Program-made: the position numbers and the translations under genes
Notes under the pieces: model-generated
Databases searched by the model: none
What the model was told of the DNA's origin: nothing
What the model saw: the letters and a program-made list of their open reading frames with translations, nothing else
In this document: positions 1 to 8,315 of the stretch, piece after piece
How the letters are laid out: each line of letters starts with the position of its first letter
Numbering within the stretch: the stretch's first letter is position 1
Assembly (NCBI RefSeq): GCF_022129445.1
Contig: NZ_JADQAQ010000018.1
Coordinates: 1 to 64,000, forward strand
Length of the DNA stretch: 64,000 nt
Direction of reading: 5' to 3'
Source of the DNA: Photobacterium sp. Ph5
GTDB taxonomy: Bacteria > Pseudomonadota > Gammaproteobacteria > Enterobacterales > Vibrionaceae

Positions 1-90
1 AACGATTATATTGGTTAACCTCTAAAACTGTGGCCAGTATTTATTGACCACTACAATCACATATTAATCAATTAACAGGAGTCCCTAATC

Positions 91-516
91 ATGATTATTG
101 AACATATTAAAAATAACAAATGGAAAGTATTCGGTGTCGAGTTAACAACTGAATATATCAATGCTGTCACCTTGCCTATCCTACTTGACCAAGTATCTAA
201 CGCTTCACACATCTTAGAACAATTAATCAAAGTGGATTTCCCTTGGTATCGACACCCTAAGCTTGTCCTTGCAAATCAGTGGCGCAATGAACGTCTTGAG
301 AAAGAACAAGAAGAGCGTCGTGTTGAAGAAGAACGTCGAAAGCGTCTATTCCCAACAATGCAAGAGCTCAAAGAGCAACAAGAACTTAAAGCTCAACAAG
401 AAAGAAATCGTCAAGCATACCTTGCTCAAGTAACCCACATGAAACAGCAAACAGTTAAACCAGTGAACCCATACAGCACTAATTATGAAGGTCAAAGCTT
501 TATAGCTGAATGGTAA
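91..516 (+). CDS. Small Lys/Glu/Gln-rich protein of virus-like module
   Basis: Unrecognised 141-residue protein. The first 75 residues look globular (a Trp/Tyr/Pro-containing stretch near 50-62). Residues 65-120 are a highly charged, Gln-rich segment (repeated Glu-Glu-Arg, Lys-Glu-Gln) that should form a helix or coiled coil. There is no signal peptide or membrane segment. The ATG follows an AGGAG ribosome site about 8 bases upstream. An intrinsic terminator lies just downstream, before the coat-like gene at 655, so the two may be separate transcripts. A charged helical protein encoded just before a coat protein would suit a scaffold or assembly role, but that rests on position only. Confidence 0.6.
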   Translation: MIIEHIKNNKWKVFGVELTTEYINAVTLPILLDQVSNASHILEQLIKVDFPWYRHPKLVLANQWRNERLEKEQEERRVEEERRKRLFPTMQELKEQQELKAQQERNRQAYLAQVTHMKQQTVKPVNPYSTNYEGQSFIAEW

Positions 517-566
517 TAGACAAAGCGATATCCAAAATCAGGCGATAACACAAGTCAAACGCACTA

Positions 567-607
567 AGGGCTACTCATTAACTTCAATACAAGTGAGTAG
601 CCTTTTT
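567..607 (+). terminator. Intrinsic terminator between the two virus-like genes
   Basis: A 9-bp perfect stem (GGCTACTCA with TGAGTAGCC, loop 16 nt) is followed directly by TTTTT. It ends transcription from the gene at 91 and leaves only about 45 bases for a new start before the gene at 655. Confidence 0.85.
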
Positions 608-654
608 CATACTTCCCAATTTACAACCATAAAAACAAATAAGGAGACATAACC

Positions 655-1611
655 ATGAATGCACAACAATATCTACAAACTATGGGTAATCGTATTAGTA
701 ACTGGATGAACTCTATTGAGTTTAAAGAATATCTGGGTGATTCACCTATCTACAAGTTTCATCGTAAAGGTGAGAACGCTAAGACAATCCAAGTGCCTAC
801 CCTTGCTAATCGTACAGTTAAATTAAATCTACTGGATTCATCAGGCAATAAGAAACCTACACCTATCACAGCTAAACAAGGTTCATTAGTTGTGTCTAAG
901 CCAGCACCTGAAGCTGTATTAATTAGCACTGCTCTTGAAGTATATGATAATGAACTTGCAGGTGTCGTTACTGACCTATCTCTTGAACAAGAAATGAAGA
1001 CTCTTATGCATTCTCTTGATTCTGTTATCACTACAGAAATCCTAAAGACCATTGAAGGTTCTACTTACAAAGATAATTACATCAAAGTAGACACACCTAT
1101 TGATATCACTTCAGCTCGTCTAAAAGACAAAGCAGAAGCTCTTGAGGAAGCTATCTTCATGGCTCAATCTAATAGCACTCAATTTGGTAATGCAATGAAA
1201 GACTTCTCTATTGGTCTATCAGCTAAGGCTTACTCTGTGATGGAATATAAAGCTAAACAAAATGGATTCAAGACACCTTCTGAAATGTTTAACACTGAGG
1301 TATTCCCATTTACTAATGAAGATAGTAGTGACGGTGATAATGAAGAAGAATATGGTTACTTAATCCCGAAGCGTCACACTGGTGTATCTTTCCGAGAAGA
1401 CCAAGGTGGTAAAGTGTTTAAAGTAAGTGTGACCCGTATTCCTCAACGTCAATCAGCTATCCTTGAGATAGTCGCTAATGCTCAACTATTAATTGCTGGT
1501 TTCATGAAGATGACTGTACCTGTTAATGGTACTGCTGGAACTCAAGTTGATGTTGCTATGCCTCTTATCACTCGCTTTGGTATCGCTACTGTGACACCTA
1601 CTGTGAGCTAA
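655..1611 (+). CDS. Putative phage/virus major coat protein
   Basis: A 318-residue protein without signal peptide, membrane segment or cysteines. It starts at an ATG behind AAGGAG. Features that recall HK97-fold coat proteins: an early beta-rich arm (residues 25-75), a long helix pair around 110-170 (acidic, Leu-rich), a segment reading GLSAKAY near 187 like the 'S/P-x-A-Y' helix of many coats, an acidic loop (about residues 222-233, Asp/Glu-rich), and a C-terminal beta region. Codon choice favours GGT, CGT, CTT and GCT, as in highly expressed or phage genes. I cannot name a family. Alternatives are another virion structural protein or a non-viral secreted-shell protein. Functional call is moderate to low; the gene itself is certain. 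Confidence 0.5.
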   Translation: MNAQQYLQTMGNRISNWMNSIEFKEYLGDSPIYKFHRKGENAKTIQVPTLANRTVKLNLLDSSGNKKPTPITAKQGSLVVSKPAPEAVLISTALEVYDNELAGVVTDLSLEQEMKTLMHSLDSVITTEILKTIEGSTYKDNYIKVDTPIDITSARLKDKAEALEEAIFMAQSNSTQFGNAMKDFSIGLSAKAYSVMEYKAKQNGFKTPSEMFNTEVFPFTNEDSSDGDNEEEYGYLIPKRHTGVSFREDQGGKVFKVSVTRIPQRQSAILEIVANAQLLIAGFMKMTVPVNGTAGTQVDVAMPLITRFGIATVTPTVS

Positions 1612-1648
1612 ACAAACATTTCAAAGTAACATATTAAGGGAGGTATAA

Positions 1649-1759
1649 ATGATTGAACTCAAAGAGGTGTATTTTCTCTGCCTTATAAGTCATATCAGTT
1701 TGTACCTTTTAGTTAAACTTTGTGAGCTATACAAAAGGTACAAACTTGATTCAACTTAA
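1649..1759 (+). CDS. 36-residue hydrophobic mini-ORF with strong ribosome site
   Basis: A 36-codon ORF starts at ATG 1649, 5 bases after a near-perfect ribosome site (AAGGGAGG), and stops at TAA 1757-1759. The peptide has a hydrophobic core (Val, Tyr, Phe, Leu, Cys, Ile) and a basic C-terminal part rich in Tyr and Lys. That would suit a membrane-active micropeptide such as a small holin or toxin, but nothing proves it. The ORF lies 37 bases after the coat-like gene on the same strand and contains a 14-bp inverted repeat (1697-1710 with 1733-1746). It could also be a fortuitous ORF in a structured 3' region. Confidence 0.35.
   Translation: MIELKEVYFLCLISHISLYLLVKLCELYKRYKLDST
1697..1746. repeat. 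14-bp perfect inverted repeat
   Basis: AGTTTGTACCTTTT (1697-1710) and its exact reverse complement (1733-1746) are separated by 22 bases. No T-run follows on the plus strand, so it is not a standard terminator. It lies inside the 36-codon ORF, where a stable RNA hairpin would form. Confidence 0.7.
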
Positions 1760-1767
1760 CACTAAAT

Positions 1768-1815
1768 AAAAGACCCTATAACAATCAACGTAAGAGATTA
1801 ATCATAGGGTCATTA
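1768..1815 (-). terminator. Probable terminator of the tonB operon
   Basis: GACCCTAT (1772-1779) pairs with ATAGGGTC (1804-1811) over a 24-nt loop. Read on the minus strand the stem is followed by TTTTATTT, so it can end the tonB transcript about 160 bases after the stop codon. It also marks the border between the virus-like module and the iron-uptake locus. Confidence 0.6.
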
Positions 1816-1978
1816 CTTTTAAAAAATACTAAAAATTTCCGAGTGACTATGTAATAGATTAACTCTCATAGACTCCCCCATAGGGGCAATGGTATTCACT
1901 AAAAGAAGTCACTACACCCTATTGATTAACCTTAACAACACCGCTAAGATACTGACTTACAAGCCCTTCTTCTCTATC

Positions 1979-2635
1979 CTATTTATTCAACTTAAATTCT
2001 AAACGTACCGTCTGACCTTGCTGCGAAACAGCACTGCCATTTTGCACTTGAGGTTGGTACTTCCATTTACGCAATGCACGAATCGCTTCTTTATTAAATA
2101 AACGATTTGGTTTTGCCTCAAGCACTGCAATATCGATTGGTCGACCTTGAGGATCAATCGTGAATTTCAATATTACGTAACCTTCTTTTCCTTGCTTTAA
2201 CGCTCGAGGCGGATACCTCGGCTCAACACGGTACAATGGCATTGCTTGCTGACTTTGACCAACACTCGGCTCACCTACCGCATTCGATGCGCTGCTAAAA
2301 TCACTAAATTTCGGCATATTAATCGATAAGCCTGTCACTGCAGTATCTAGCCCTAAACTTGTCGTAGAGGCAACGGGTTGAACACTTGCTGTTGCAGTTC
2401 TTGATGATACTGGCTTTACTTCTGGTGGTGGCTCTGGTGTTTCAGGTGGTGGTGGCACCGCACGCTGTCGCCGTTGAGGCGCTTGCTCTTGTTCCATCAT
2501 TACCATGTTGAACGCTAGCACTTCTTTATTATCAGGCTTTTGATGATTACCGTTATCGACCATCCATGCCATAAAAGTAAAAAGCCCTAGCGCTACAGCA
2601 ATAGCTAATGGAAAAGCCATTAAAAGACGGATCAT
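1979..2635 (-). CDS. tonB2: TonB-type energy transducer (TonB2-like)
   Basis: A 218-residue periplasm-spanning protein that passes proton-motive-force energy from ExbB/ExbD to outer-membrane receptors. One N-terminal membrane helix (residues 4-25) is followed by a short Pro-rich linker (about 55-80). The C-terminal TonB domain (about 125-218) contains RYPPRAL and ends in a basic beta-strand. It is short, as TonB2 proteins are compared with about 240 residues in E. coli TonB. Its start overlaps the exbD stop (TAATG), so it is translationally coupled as the last gene of a five-gene unit. Vibrio TonB2 operons usually continue into a TPR-protein gene; here the unit stops at tonB. Confidence 0.93.
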   Translation of the reverse strand: MIRLLMAFPLAIAVALGLFTFMAWMVDNGNHQKPDNKEVLAFNMVMMEQEQAPQRRQRAVPPPPETPEPPPEVKPVSSRTATASVQPVASTTSLGLDTAVTGLSINMPKFSDFSSASNAVGEPSVGQSQQAMPLYRVEPRYPPRALKQGKEGYVILKFTIDPQGRPIDIAVLEAKPNRLFNKEAIRALRKWKYQPQVQNGSAVSQQGQTVRLEFKLNK

Positions 2636-3039
2636 TAATTTTTCTCCGCCGCCAATGCGATATTTTTGATCCCAGCTCCTTTTGCTGCATCCATCACTTT
2701 AACCACAGTACCGTTATAGGCATGCTCATCCGCTTGGATCACTAAAGAAGCGTCAGGTTGCTCTGTAAGCATATGTTCTAATGTTGCTTGAACTCGCTCA
2801 ACATCGACCACACGTTTATCAATATAAACATCATTTGCCGAAGTAATAGCAACAAAGATCCCTGCCTCTTTTTGGCTAACCACATGGCTTGCTTGAGGAC
2901 GATTAACTTCTACGCCTGATTCACGGACAAATGAACTCGTTACAATGAAGAAAATCAGCATAATAAACACAATATCGAGCATCGATGTTAAATCAATTTG
3001 TGCATCTTCTCGATTTGAAGAACGACGGCTGAGTCTCAT
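2635..3039 (-). CDS. exbD2: ExbD biopolymer transport protein
   Basis: A 134-residue inner-membrane protein with one helix (about residues 17-39) and a periplasmic ExbD/TolR domain. The membrane Asp needed for proton conduction is visible at D22 in the segment TSMLDIVFIML. It forms the motor with ExbB and powers TonB. It overlaps exbB by 4 bases (ATGA) and tonB by one base, so synthesis of the three is coupled. Confidence 0.95.
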   Translation of the reverse strand: MRLSRRSSNREDAQIDLTSMLDIVFIMLIFFIVTSSFVRESGVEVNRPQASHVVSQKEAGIFVAITSANDVYIDKRVVDVERVQATLEHMLTEQPDASLVIQADEHAYNGTVVKVMDAAKGAGIKNIALAAEKN

Positions 3040-3569
3040 TGCTGACTCCTTAATAATTTTTCCAATTTAAACTCACGCATCTGACAAGCTTTAGATAAAC
3101 GTGCGTGAACAAACATACCCGCTAAGGCCGCAACCATCCCTGCCATCGTTGGCAGTGTTGCTAAAGAAATACCAGATGCCATTAAACGTGGCTGACTACT
3201 ACCTTGTGTCGCCATCACATCAAAGACAGAGATCATTCCGGTCACGGTGCCAAGTAGACCCAGCATTGGACAGATTGCGACGAGTACTTTGATGAAATTT
3301 AAATTCTGATTAAGGGCAATTTTTGCTTCATTAAGCCAGCCATCACGAATTGCACATGCATGCCAAGAGGAATGATCTTTACGAGCCATCCAGCTAGTTA
3401 ACCACTGCTCTTTTTGCTTTGGAAAATAGAAGAATAAATAAATCACTCGTTCAATAACCAAAAGCCAACATAGCGCAACAACCGCAGCAAGCCACCATAA
3501 TATGGCGCCACCTTGCGCCATAAAATGAGAAAGCGAAAACCACCAGCCATGTAATACGCTGAAGTCCAT
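3036..3569 (-). CDS. exbB2: ExbB proton-channel subunit
   Basis: A 177-residue MotA/TolQ/ExbB-family protein with three predicted helices: about residues 20-48, then the hallmark pair containing MLGLLGTVTGM and ISLATLPTMAGMVAALAGM. It lies between ttpC and exbD. Its start codon overlaps the ttpC stop by one base. It is shorter than E. coli ExbB (244), as is typical of the ExbB2 group. Confidence 0.94.
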   Translation of the reverse strand: MDFSVLHGWWFSLSHFMAQGGAILWWLAAVVALCWLLVIERVIYLFFYFPKQKEQWLTSWMARKDHSSWHACAIRDGWLNEAKIALNQNLNFIKVLVAICPMLGLLGTVTGMISVFDVMATQGSSQPRLMASGISLATLPTMAGMVAALAGMFVHARLSKACQMREFKLEKLLRSQQ

Positions 3570-4936
3570 TATGCTGCCTGTTCTGCTAGTACGTTATGAT
3601 TAGATGCTTGAGAGGATTCGTTCTTTTCAGCTTGCTCTGCAACTAAGCTTATACCTTGTTTTTCAAGGATCAATCGAATATTTTCAGCCTGTGTACTTAA
3701 TACGTTATGAGCCAACAATAAAGGCATAGCGGCAATCAAACCTAGAACCGTCGTTACCAGCGCCATTGAAATACCGCCAGCCATCACTTTAGGATCACCA
3801 TTACCAAACTGCGTGATCACTTGGAAGGTTTCGATCATACCTGTCACCGTACCCAGTAAGCCTAACATTGGCGCTAAAGCCGCAAACAGTTTTAGCATCG
3901 ATAAACCTTTTTCCAACCCTTGCTGCTCATCAACGATTGCTTCAAGTAAACGTAATTCTAACGCTTCTACGCTACGATTTTGCTCTTTGTTATACACCGC
4001 AAGAATACGACCCAGTGGATTATTTCCAGCTTGAGTTGGATTTTTTAACTGTTGCTTAATTTGACGGTTAATAATCGCTAATTTAACGCCACGGAAAATG
4101 GCAATACCCGCACCAATAGCTAGCAGAAGTAGAATAATTTTACCGACCACACCACCTGCTGTTAGACGATCTTCAAGCGTAGGTGCATTTGCTAATTGCT
4201 CTAACATCACGCCACGAGAAGGATCAAGAGCAATACTTTCACTACCTGAAGCCGCTATTGCAGCTAAATCTGAAAGTTTTGGGCCATTTTCAGGTTGTTG
4301 TTGATAAGCCGTTGCAAGATGGCGAGCACCATCCCACTTTAAATAACCCTGATCAGCCACTAAACCTAAAGCGCCTAAACGCAATGCTTTTTCTGTGGTT
4401 TGCTCACCGTCACCATTAATAAATGGTACGTTCACCTCTGCCAACTCACCACTTGCAACGATTTGTGATTCCATTGCTTGCCACAAACCTTTTAATTGCG
4501 GCATAGACGGCAGTGCTTTCGCGTCAACGATTTGGTTAACAACAGGGATATATTTCGTCACATCAACACCAGTGACAGCGTAACCTTGTTCAGCTTTTAG
4601 TTCTTTTGCTGTTTGACGAACGACACCAAATAGCTCACCCAAACTGCCAGAATCTAATTGAAGTTGCTGTTCTAATTTCGCGAGTTCTGCTTCATTGGAA
4701 CTAAAGCTTTGGCTCAGTAATTCTGTTTGTTGTTTTAAGGTATTACGTTGCGCTAATAACGCATCACGTTGTTGACGAATTTTCTGTGCTTCTTGACTAA
4801 ATCCAGCTTCACGTTGCACGTTATGTTGTTGCTGAGCGACATTTTCTTGTTTCGCTTGCTGTACAACCGATTCTGCAGATGCTGTGAACGGAACCGATGC
4901 CATACATAGTGCAATAGCTAACGCTTTTAATTTCAT
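3569..4936 (-). CDS. ttpC: TtpC-type TonB2-system accessory protein
   Basis: A 455-residue protein: signal peptide (about 1-21), a Gln/Glu-rich coiled coil (about 25-95), a periplasmic middle region, a membrane helix near 265-285 and a C-terminal MotA/TolQ/ExbB domain with MLGLLGTVTGM near residue 355. In Vibrio, TtpC is required for TonB2-dependent siderophore uptake and is thought to link the motor to TonB2. It is a second ExbB-like channel protein in the same operon. It starts on the last base of the DUF3450 gene's stop codon (4936) and ends on the first base of exbB. Confidence 0.93.
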   Translation of the reverse strand: MKLKALAIALCMASVPFTASAESVVQQAKQENVAQQQHNVQREAGFSQEAQKIRQQRDALLAQRNTLKQQTELLSQSFSSNEAELAKLEQQLQLDSGSLGELFGVVRQTAKELKAEQGYAVTGVDVTKYIPVVNQIVDAKALPSMPQLKGLWQAMESQIVASGELAEVNVPFINGDGEQTTEKALRLGALGLVADQGYLKWDGARHLATAYQQQPENGPKLSDLAAIAASGSESIALDPSRGVMLEQLANAPTLEDRLTAGGVVGKIILLLLAIGAGIAIFRGVKLAIINRQIKQQLKNPTQAGNNPLGRILAVYNKEQNRSVEALELRLLEAIVDEQQGLEKGLSMLKLFAALAPMLGLLGTVTGMIETFQVITQFGNGDPKVMAGGISMALVTTVLGLIAAMPLLLAHNVLSTQAENIRLILEKQGISLVAEQAEKNESSQASNHNVLAEQAA

Positions 4937-5709
4937 TATTTACTCTCCACGTTAGCAAGGGTTGCAGAAATAGGTAAACGTAATAGGCTTGGTGCAATTT
5001 GCTTATTTGCCATTGCAAACGCTTTATCAATATTTGCCGCTTCACTTGTATCAAGCGCCTGCCACTGCTGTTTGTTGCTGTTCCAACTCCAGTAATGACT
5101 ACCGTTTAAGCTGCGAGCAACAAATGCAAGACGACCGAGATACAGTAAATCAGCCTCGATTGTTTTACCGTCTTCTAACGTGATTTTATCTTGGTACGTA
5201 CCCAATTTAGTGCCGTAATCCATTTCAATCTGATAGGCTTCTAGAATACGACGGAATTTTTCTGCATCGCTAATATCGGCTTGCGACATCATCGTTTGCA
5301 ACTTTTCAATGCGTGCTAAACGCTGTTCATGTTTGATAGGCTTATCTTGCTCAACAACAGTCGATAAACCATCAATCATTTGGTACATCAAAGGTACAAC
5401 ACCTTGGCGCGTCTCTTTAATGTTCTCTATTTGTTCATGAATAGAGGCCATTTCTTGGGTTTGATTATCAACCATACGCGCAAGGTGATCGTGATATACC
5501 GTCAGGTTTTTAAGCTCTTCTTGCAGTTGTTCGATTTGTGCTTTCATCGCGATAGCCGAATCAGCGTTACGATCAATTTTATCTTGACTTAATGCTGAAG
5601 CCGTATTGGTTTTGTTTTCAATAGAGCGTGCCGTATCAAGGCTAGAAGCCTGTACCCCAGTTGTGATACTTAAAATCACAACTGCTAAACTGGTTTTAAT
5701 AAAATTCAT
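4936..5709 (-). CDS. DUF3450 periplasmic coiled-coil protein, TonB2 operon
   Basis: A 257-residue protein with a signal peptide (about 1-20, cleavage after GVQA) and a coiled coil (about 40-95), followed by a small alpha/beta domain. The family is regularly the first gene of TonB2/TtpC operons in Vibrionaceae; its molecular role is not established. A longer reading frame extends to 5811, but those codons are AT-rich and encode no plausible start. The ATG at 5709 gives a clean signal peptide. It is the first of five overlapping genes. Confidence 0.88.
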   Translation of the reverse strand: MNFIKTSLAVVILSITTGVQASSLDTARSIENKTNTASALSQDKIDRNADSAIAMKAQIEQLQEELKNLTVYHDHLARMVDNQTQEMASIHEQIENIKETRQGVVPLMYQMIDGLSTVVEQDKPIKHEQRLARIEKLQTMMSQADISDAEKFRRILEAYQIEMDYGTKLGTYQDKITLEDGKTIEADLLYLGRLAFVARSLNGSHYWSWNSNKQQWQALDTSEAANIDKAFAMANKQIAPSLLRLPISATLANVESK

Positions 5710-5820
5710 AATCAAACTTAATAATGAGTAATCTTTAATCGCAAAAAAATAAAAAGTGAAGTAATAATAAAAAGTTAAATTGTACAACGACCAAAAATAG
5801 TGAAATAGCATTTAATCGCA

Positions 5821-5848
5821 ACAAGGGGAAGCAATCGCTCCCCCTTAG
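5821..5848 (-). terminator. Hairpin between receptor gene and TonB2 operon
   Basis: AAGGGG (5823-5828) pairs with CCCCTT (5841-5846); AGC/GCT extends the stem across one mismatch, with a 4-nt loop. It lies directly after the receptor stop codon and before the DUF3450 gene on the same strand. No good T-run follows, so it may only attenuate and allow read-through into the TonB2 operon. Confidence 0.5.
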
Positions 5849-5864
5849 TTACAATATTTACAAA

Positions 5865-7928
5865 TTAGTATTTAAACTCAACGGTCGCCATAAAGTTACG
5901 ACCTTCGCCAACAACGACACCTTTATTACTACCACCTGCTAGGTAATCAGTATCAAGTAGGTTTTCAACATTAATGCGACCGATAATATCTAGTTTTTCA
6001 TCATACTTATATGTATGTGCCACACCAACATCAACACGTGTATATGCATCTTTCTTGAACGTATTTGCTGAATCACCGTAACGAGAACCTACATGGAAAA
6101 CACCTAAGTTTACATCAGTACCATTTTCAAATGCGTAGTTAGTCCAAATGCTTGCTGTAAACTCTGGTACATCTACAGGCTGTTTACCTTCACGACTTGG
6201 ATCATTTTTATATTTAGCATCCAAAATCGTTGTCGATGCATTAACTGAAAGCGCTGGAGTAACTTTACCTGACGCAGATAACTCAATACCTTTATGTACT
6301 TGCTTACCTACTTGTGTTGTTTCCGTTGCACCACCGTCTAAATCTTCAGTGATCTGCATGTTTTCTTGTTCAATTTGGAACAATGCGCCTGAAAGCATTA
6401 AGTTATTATCAAACAATTCAATTTTTGAACCTAACTCGTATAGCTTACCTTGCTTAGGTTTCTGAGATTTACCGTAATTGACATCATCTTTATCTGAAAC
6501 ATCTCCTATCGGCTCAAAGCTTTCAGAATACACACCATAAATAGAACTATTTTCTGTTGGGTGATATGTTAATCCAAATTTTGGTAAAACATTGTGATAG
6601 GTTTTCTCTACACCTTTGCTTGAAATATCTTTATCGTATGCAAAACGAACACCTGCCAGCGCCTGCCATTGATCATTAAACGTCACTAAGTCTTGTAGAT
6701 ATAAACCGTATTGTTTTTTCTTTGAATGATCTACTTTATCATCATTACGATAATCTAAATCAGCAGGCTTATTAAACCCATTTTGACCATCTGCACTTTC
6801 AAATGTATGGCCAACATATTCTCGCTTGTAATCATAATGAACACCATTCATACCGGCTAACAACTTATGATTCATGCCTAAAACATCAATATCACCAGTG
6901 AAATCCACAAATGCTGTATCAAAAGTCCACTCATCATGACGATCTGAAGACTTAAATTTGTTTTCACCATCAGCAATAACATCTGATTCAGTTCGCTGAC
7001 GCTCATAAAACTGACGGTTAATACCTGTATTCAATGCCCATGAATCGTTCAAATCAGCTTTCAGGTTCAAACCGTAATTTGTGACTTTATTGTCTGTTTT
7101 CGCCCAGTTCTGATCTTTTACAATATTTGGATCGATAACATTGCCATTTTTATCAACACGAGAACCATTATCCAAATCACCTGTTTCATCTGTATGGTCA
7201 ACGTGTGCAGATAACATAACGCTATCATTGATATCGTAATCAACAAATAAACCGCCAACAACACGATCGGTATCTACAGACGTACCGTCAAAACGTGTAC
7301 GCCAAGACTCTTTGTTCTCTTTGGCAATAATTGCACGAGCACGTAGTGTTTGATCTGCGTTTAATGAACCACTTACATCAGCAACAGTACGTGTATGATT
7401 ATTTGAGCCAATATCTTGGCTTACATTTACTTGGGTTTCGTAAGTCGGTTTCTTAGAAACCATATTGATCAGGCCACCCGGTGCTGACTGACCATATAAT
7501 AAGCCTGATGGACCTTTTAATACTTCAACTCGCTCTAATAATTCTACCGGCTGACGGTAGTGTGACCAGTGCTGAACGCCATCACGTAAAAAGCCAGAAC
7601 TACTACCTAATTCAAAACCACGTAGGTAAAAACGTTCACGGTTAGTTGATTTGGAGCCTTCAGAAATAGATGAATCATTCTTTAACACCTCACCCAATGT
7701 GCTAGCACGCTGTTCATCGATAAGTTGTTCATCAATCACTGCAACTTGTCCTGGAGTCTCTAGCTGAGTCATCTCCATACGCATCGCTGTAGAATTAGTG
7801 TCGGCTTTATAACCATAGTCACGACCTGTTACTACCATGTGCTCATCAACTTGTGTTGATTCTGCGTAAGCAACAGGTACAGAAAGTACCGCACCAATTA
7901 ACAGCGTCAGCTGGCTTTTAGAAAACAT
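5865..7928 (-). CDS. TonB-dependent siderophore receptor
   Basis: A 687-residue outer-membrane receptor. Signal peptide about 1-22 (VAYA|ES), a TonB-box-like EHMVVTG at about 29, plug domain to about 160 containing LLYGQSAPGGLINMVSKKP, then a 22-strand barrel ending in an aromatic residue (VEFKY), the usual assembly signal. It resembles FhuE/FhuA-type hydroxamate receptors, but the ligand cannot be read from the sequence. It lies directly upstream of, and in line with, its likely energising operon. A Fur-like box lies about 170 bases before the start. AAGGA precedes the ATG. Confidence 0.9.
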   Translation of the reverse strand: MFSKSQLTLLIGAVLSVPVAYAESTQVDEHMVVTGRDYGYKADTNSTAMRMEMTQLETPGQVAVIDEQLIDEQRASTLGEVLKNDSSISEGSKSTNRERFYLRGFELGSSSGFLRDGVQHWSHYRQPVELLERVEVLKGPSGLLYGQSAPGGLINMVSKKPTYETQVNVSQDIGSNNHTRTVADVSGSLNADQTLRARAIIAKENKESWRTRFDGTSVDTDRVVGGLFVDYDINDSVMLSAHVDHTDETGDLDNGSRVDKNGNVIDPNIVKDQNWAKTDNKVTNYGLNLKADLNDSWALNTGINRQFYERQRTESDVIADGENKFKSSDRHDEWTFDTAFVDFTGDIDVLGMNHKLLAGMNGVHYDYKREYVGHTFESADGQNGFNKPADLDYRNDDKVDHSKKKQYGLYLQDLVTFNDQWQALAGVRFAYDKDISSKGVEKTYHNVLPKFGLTYHPTENSSIYGVYSESFEPIGDVSDKDDVNYGKSQKPKQGKLYELGSKIELFDNNLMLSGALFQIEQENMQITEDLDGGATETTQVGKQVHKGIELSASGKVTPALSVNASTTILDAKYKNDPSREGKQPVDVPEFTASIWTNYAFENGTDVNLGVFHVGSRYGDSANTFKKDAYTRVDVGVAHTYKYDEKLDIIGRINVENLLDTDYLAGGSNKGVVVGEGRNFMATVEFKY

Positions 7929-8315
7929 ATTCCTTTAACTCCAAATAAACATATAACCTGAAAAGTGAAGCCACATCAGATTTGCTCTCATCACCTATCG
8001 TTATTGAATAGGCATTGTTTGTAATAATATAAAGAGCAGATCATGGCTACTACGTGGTAAGTAATAAAGTGCTTACCAAACGACGAAAAGGAATATAAGT
8101 GATAACCATTACCATTTGCATTAAATTTACATTCTTTGCATTCGTAAAGATTTATTAAAGACACTCCGCTACTGAAAACAGCATTTCGTTTACTTTGCAA
8201 TCAACATCTATCCTGTTGTGCCTGTTAATCCGTATCCAGTACTGTTTTTAACGAAGACATTTCTTATTAACAGTCGTATAATCTGGCTGTTTTTATTCAT
8301 TTCGCGGTATTTAAT
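7929..8315. other. 387-base regulatory gap before the receptor gene
   Basis: Holds the Fur-like box and presumably the promoters for the receptor (minus) and the small gene at 8316 (plus). A 69-codon minus-strand frame at 7991-8200 has no ribosome site and overlaps the Fur-like box. I see no other gene. Confidence 0.6.
8100..8114. promoter_or_regulatory. Fur-like box upstream of the siderophore receptor
   Basis: TGATAACCATTACCA matches the 7-1-7 Fur consensus (TGATAAT-A-ATTATCA) at 12 of 14 half-site positions. Its place before a siderophore receptor fits iron repression by Fur. Confidence 0.6.

Noticed and set aside
759-1052. 97-codon minus-strand frame inside the coat-like gene
   Set aside because: It lies wholly within the strongly supported plus-strand gene, has no ribosome site, and its product is low-complexity Ser/Arg-rich.
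7991-8200. 69-codon minus-strand frame upstream of the receptor
   Set aside because: No ribosome site, odd composition, and it covers the Fur-like box; treated as non-coding.
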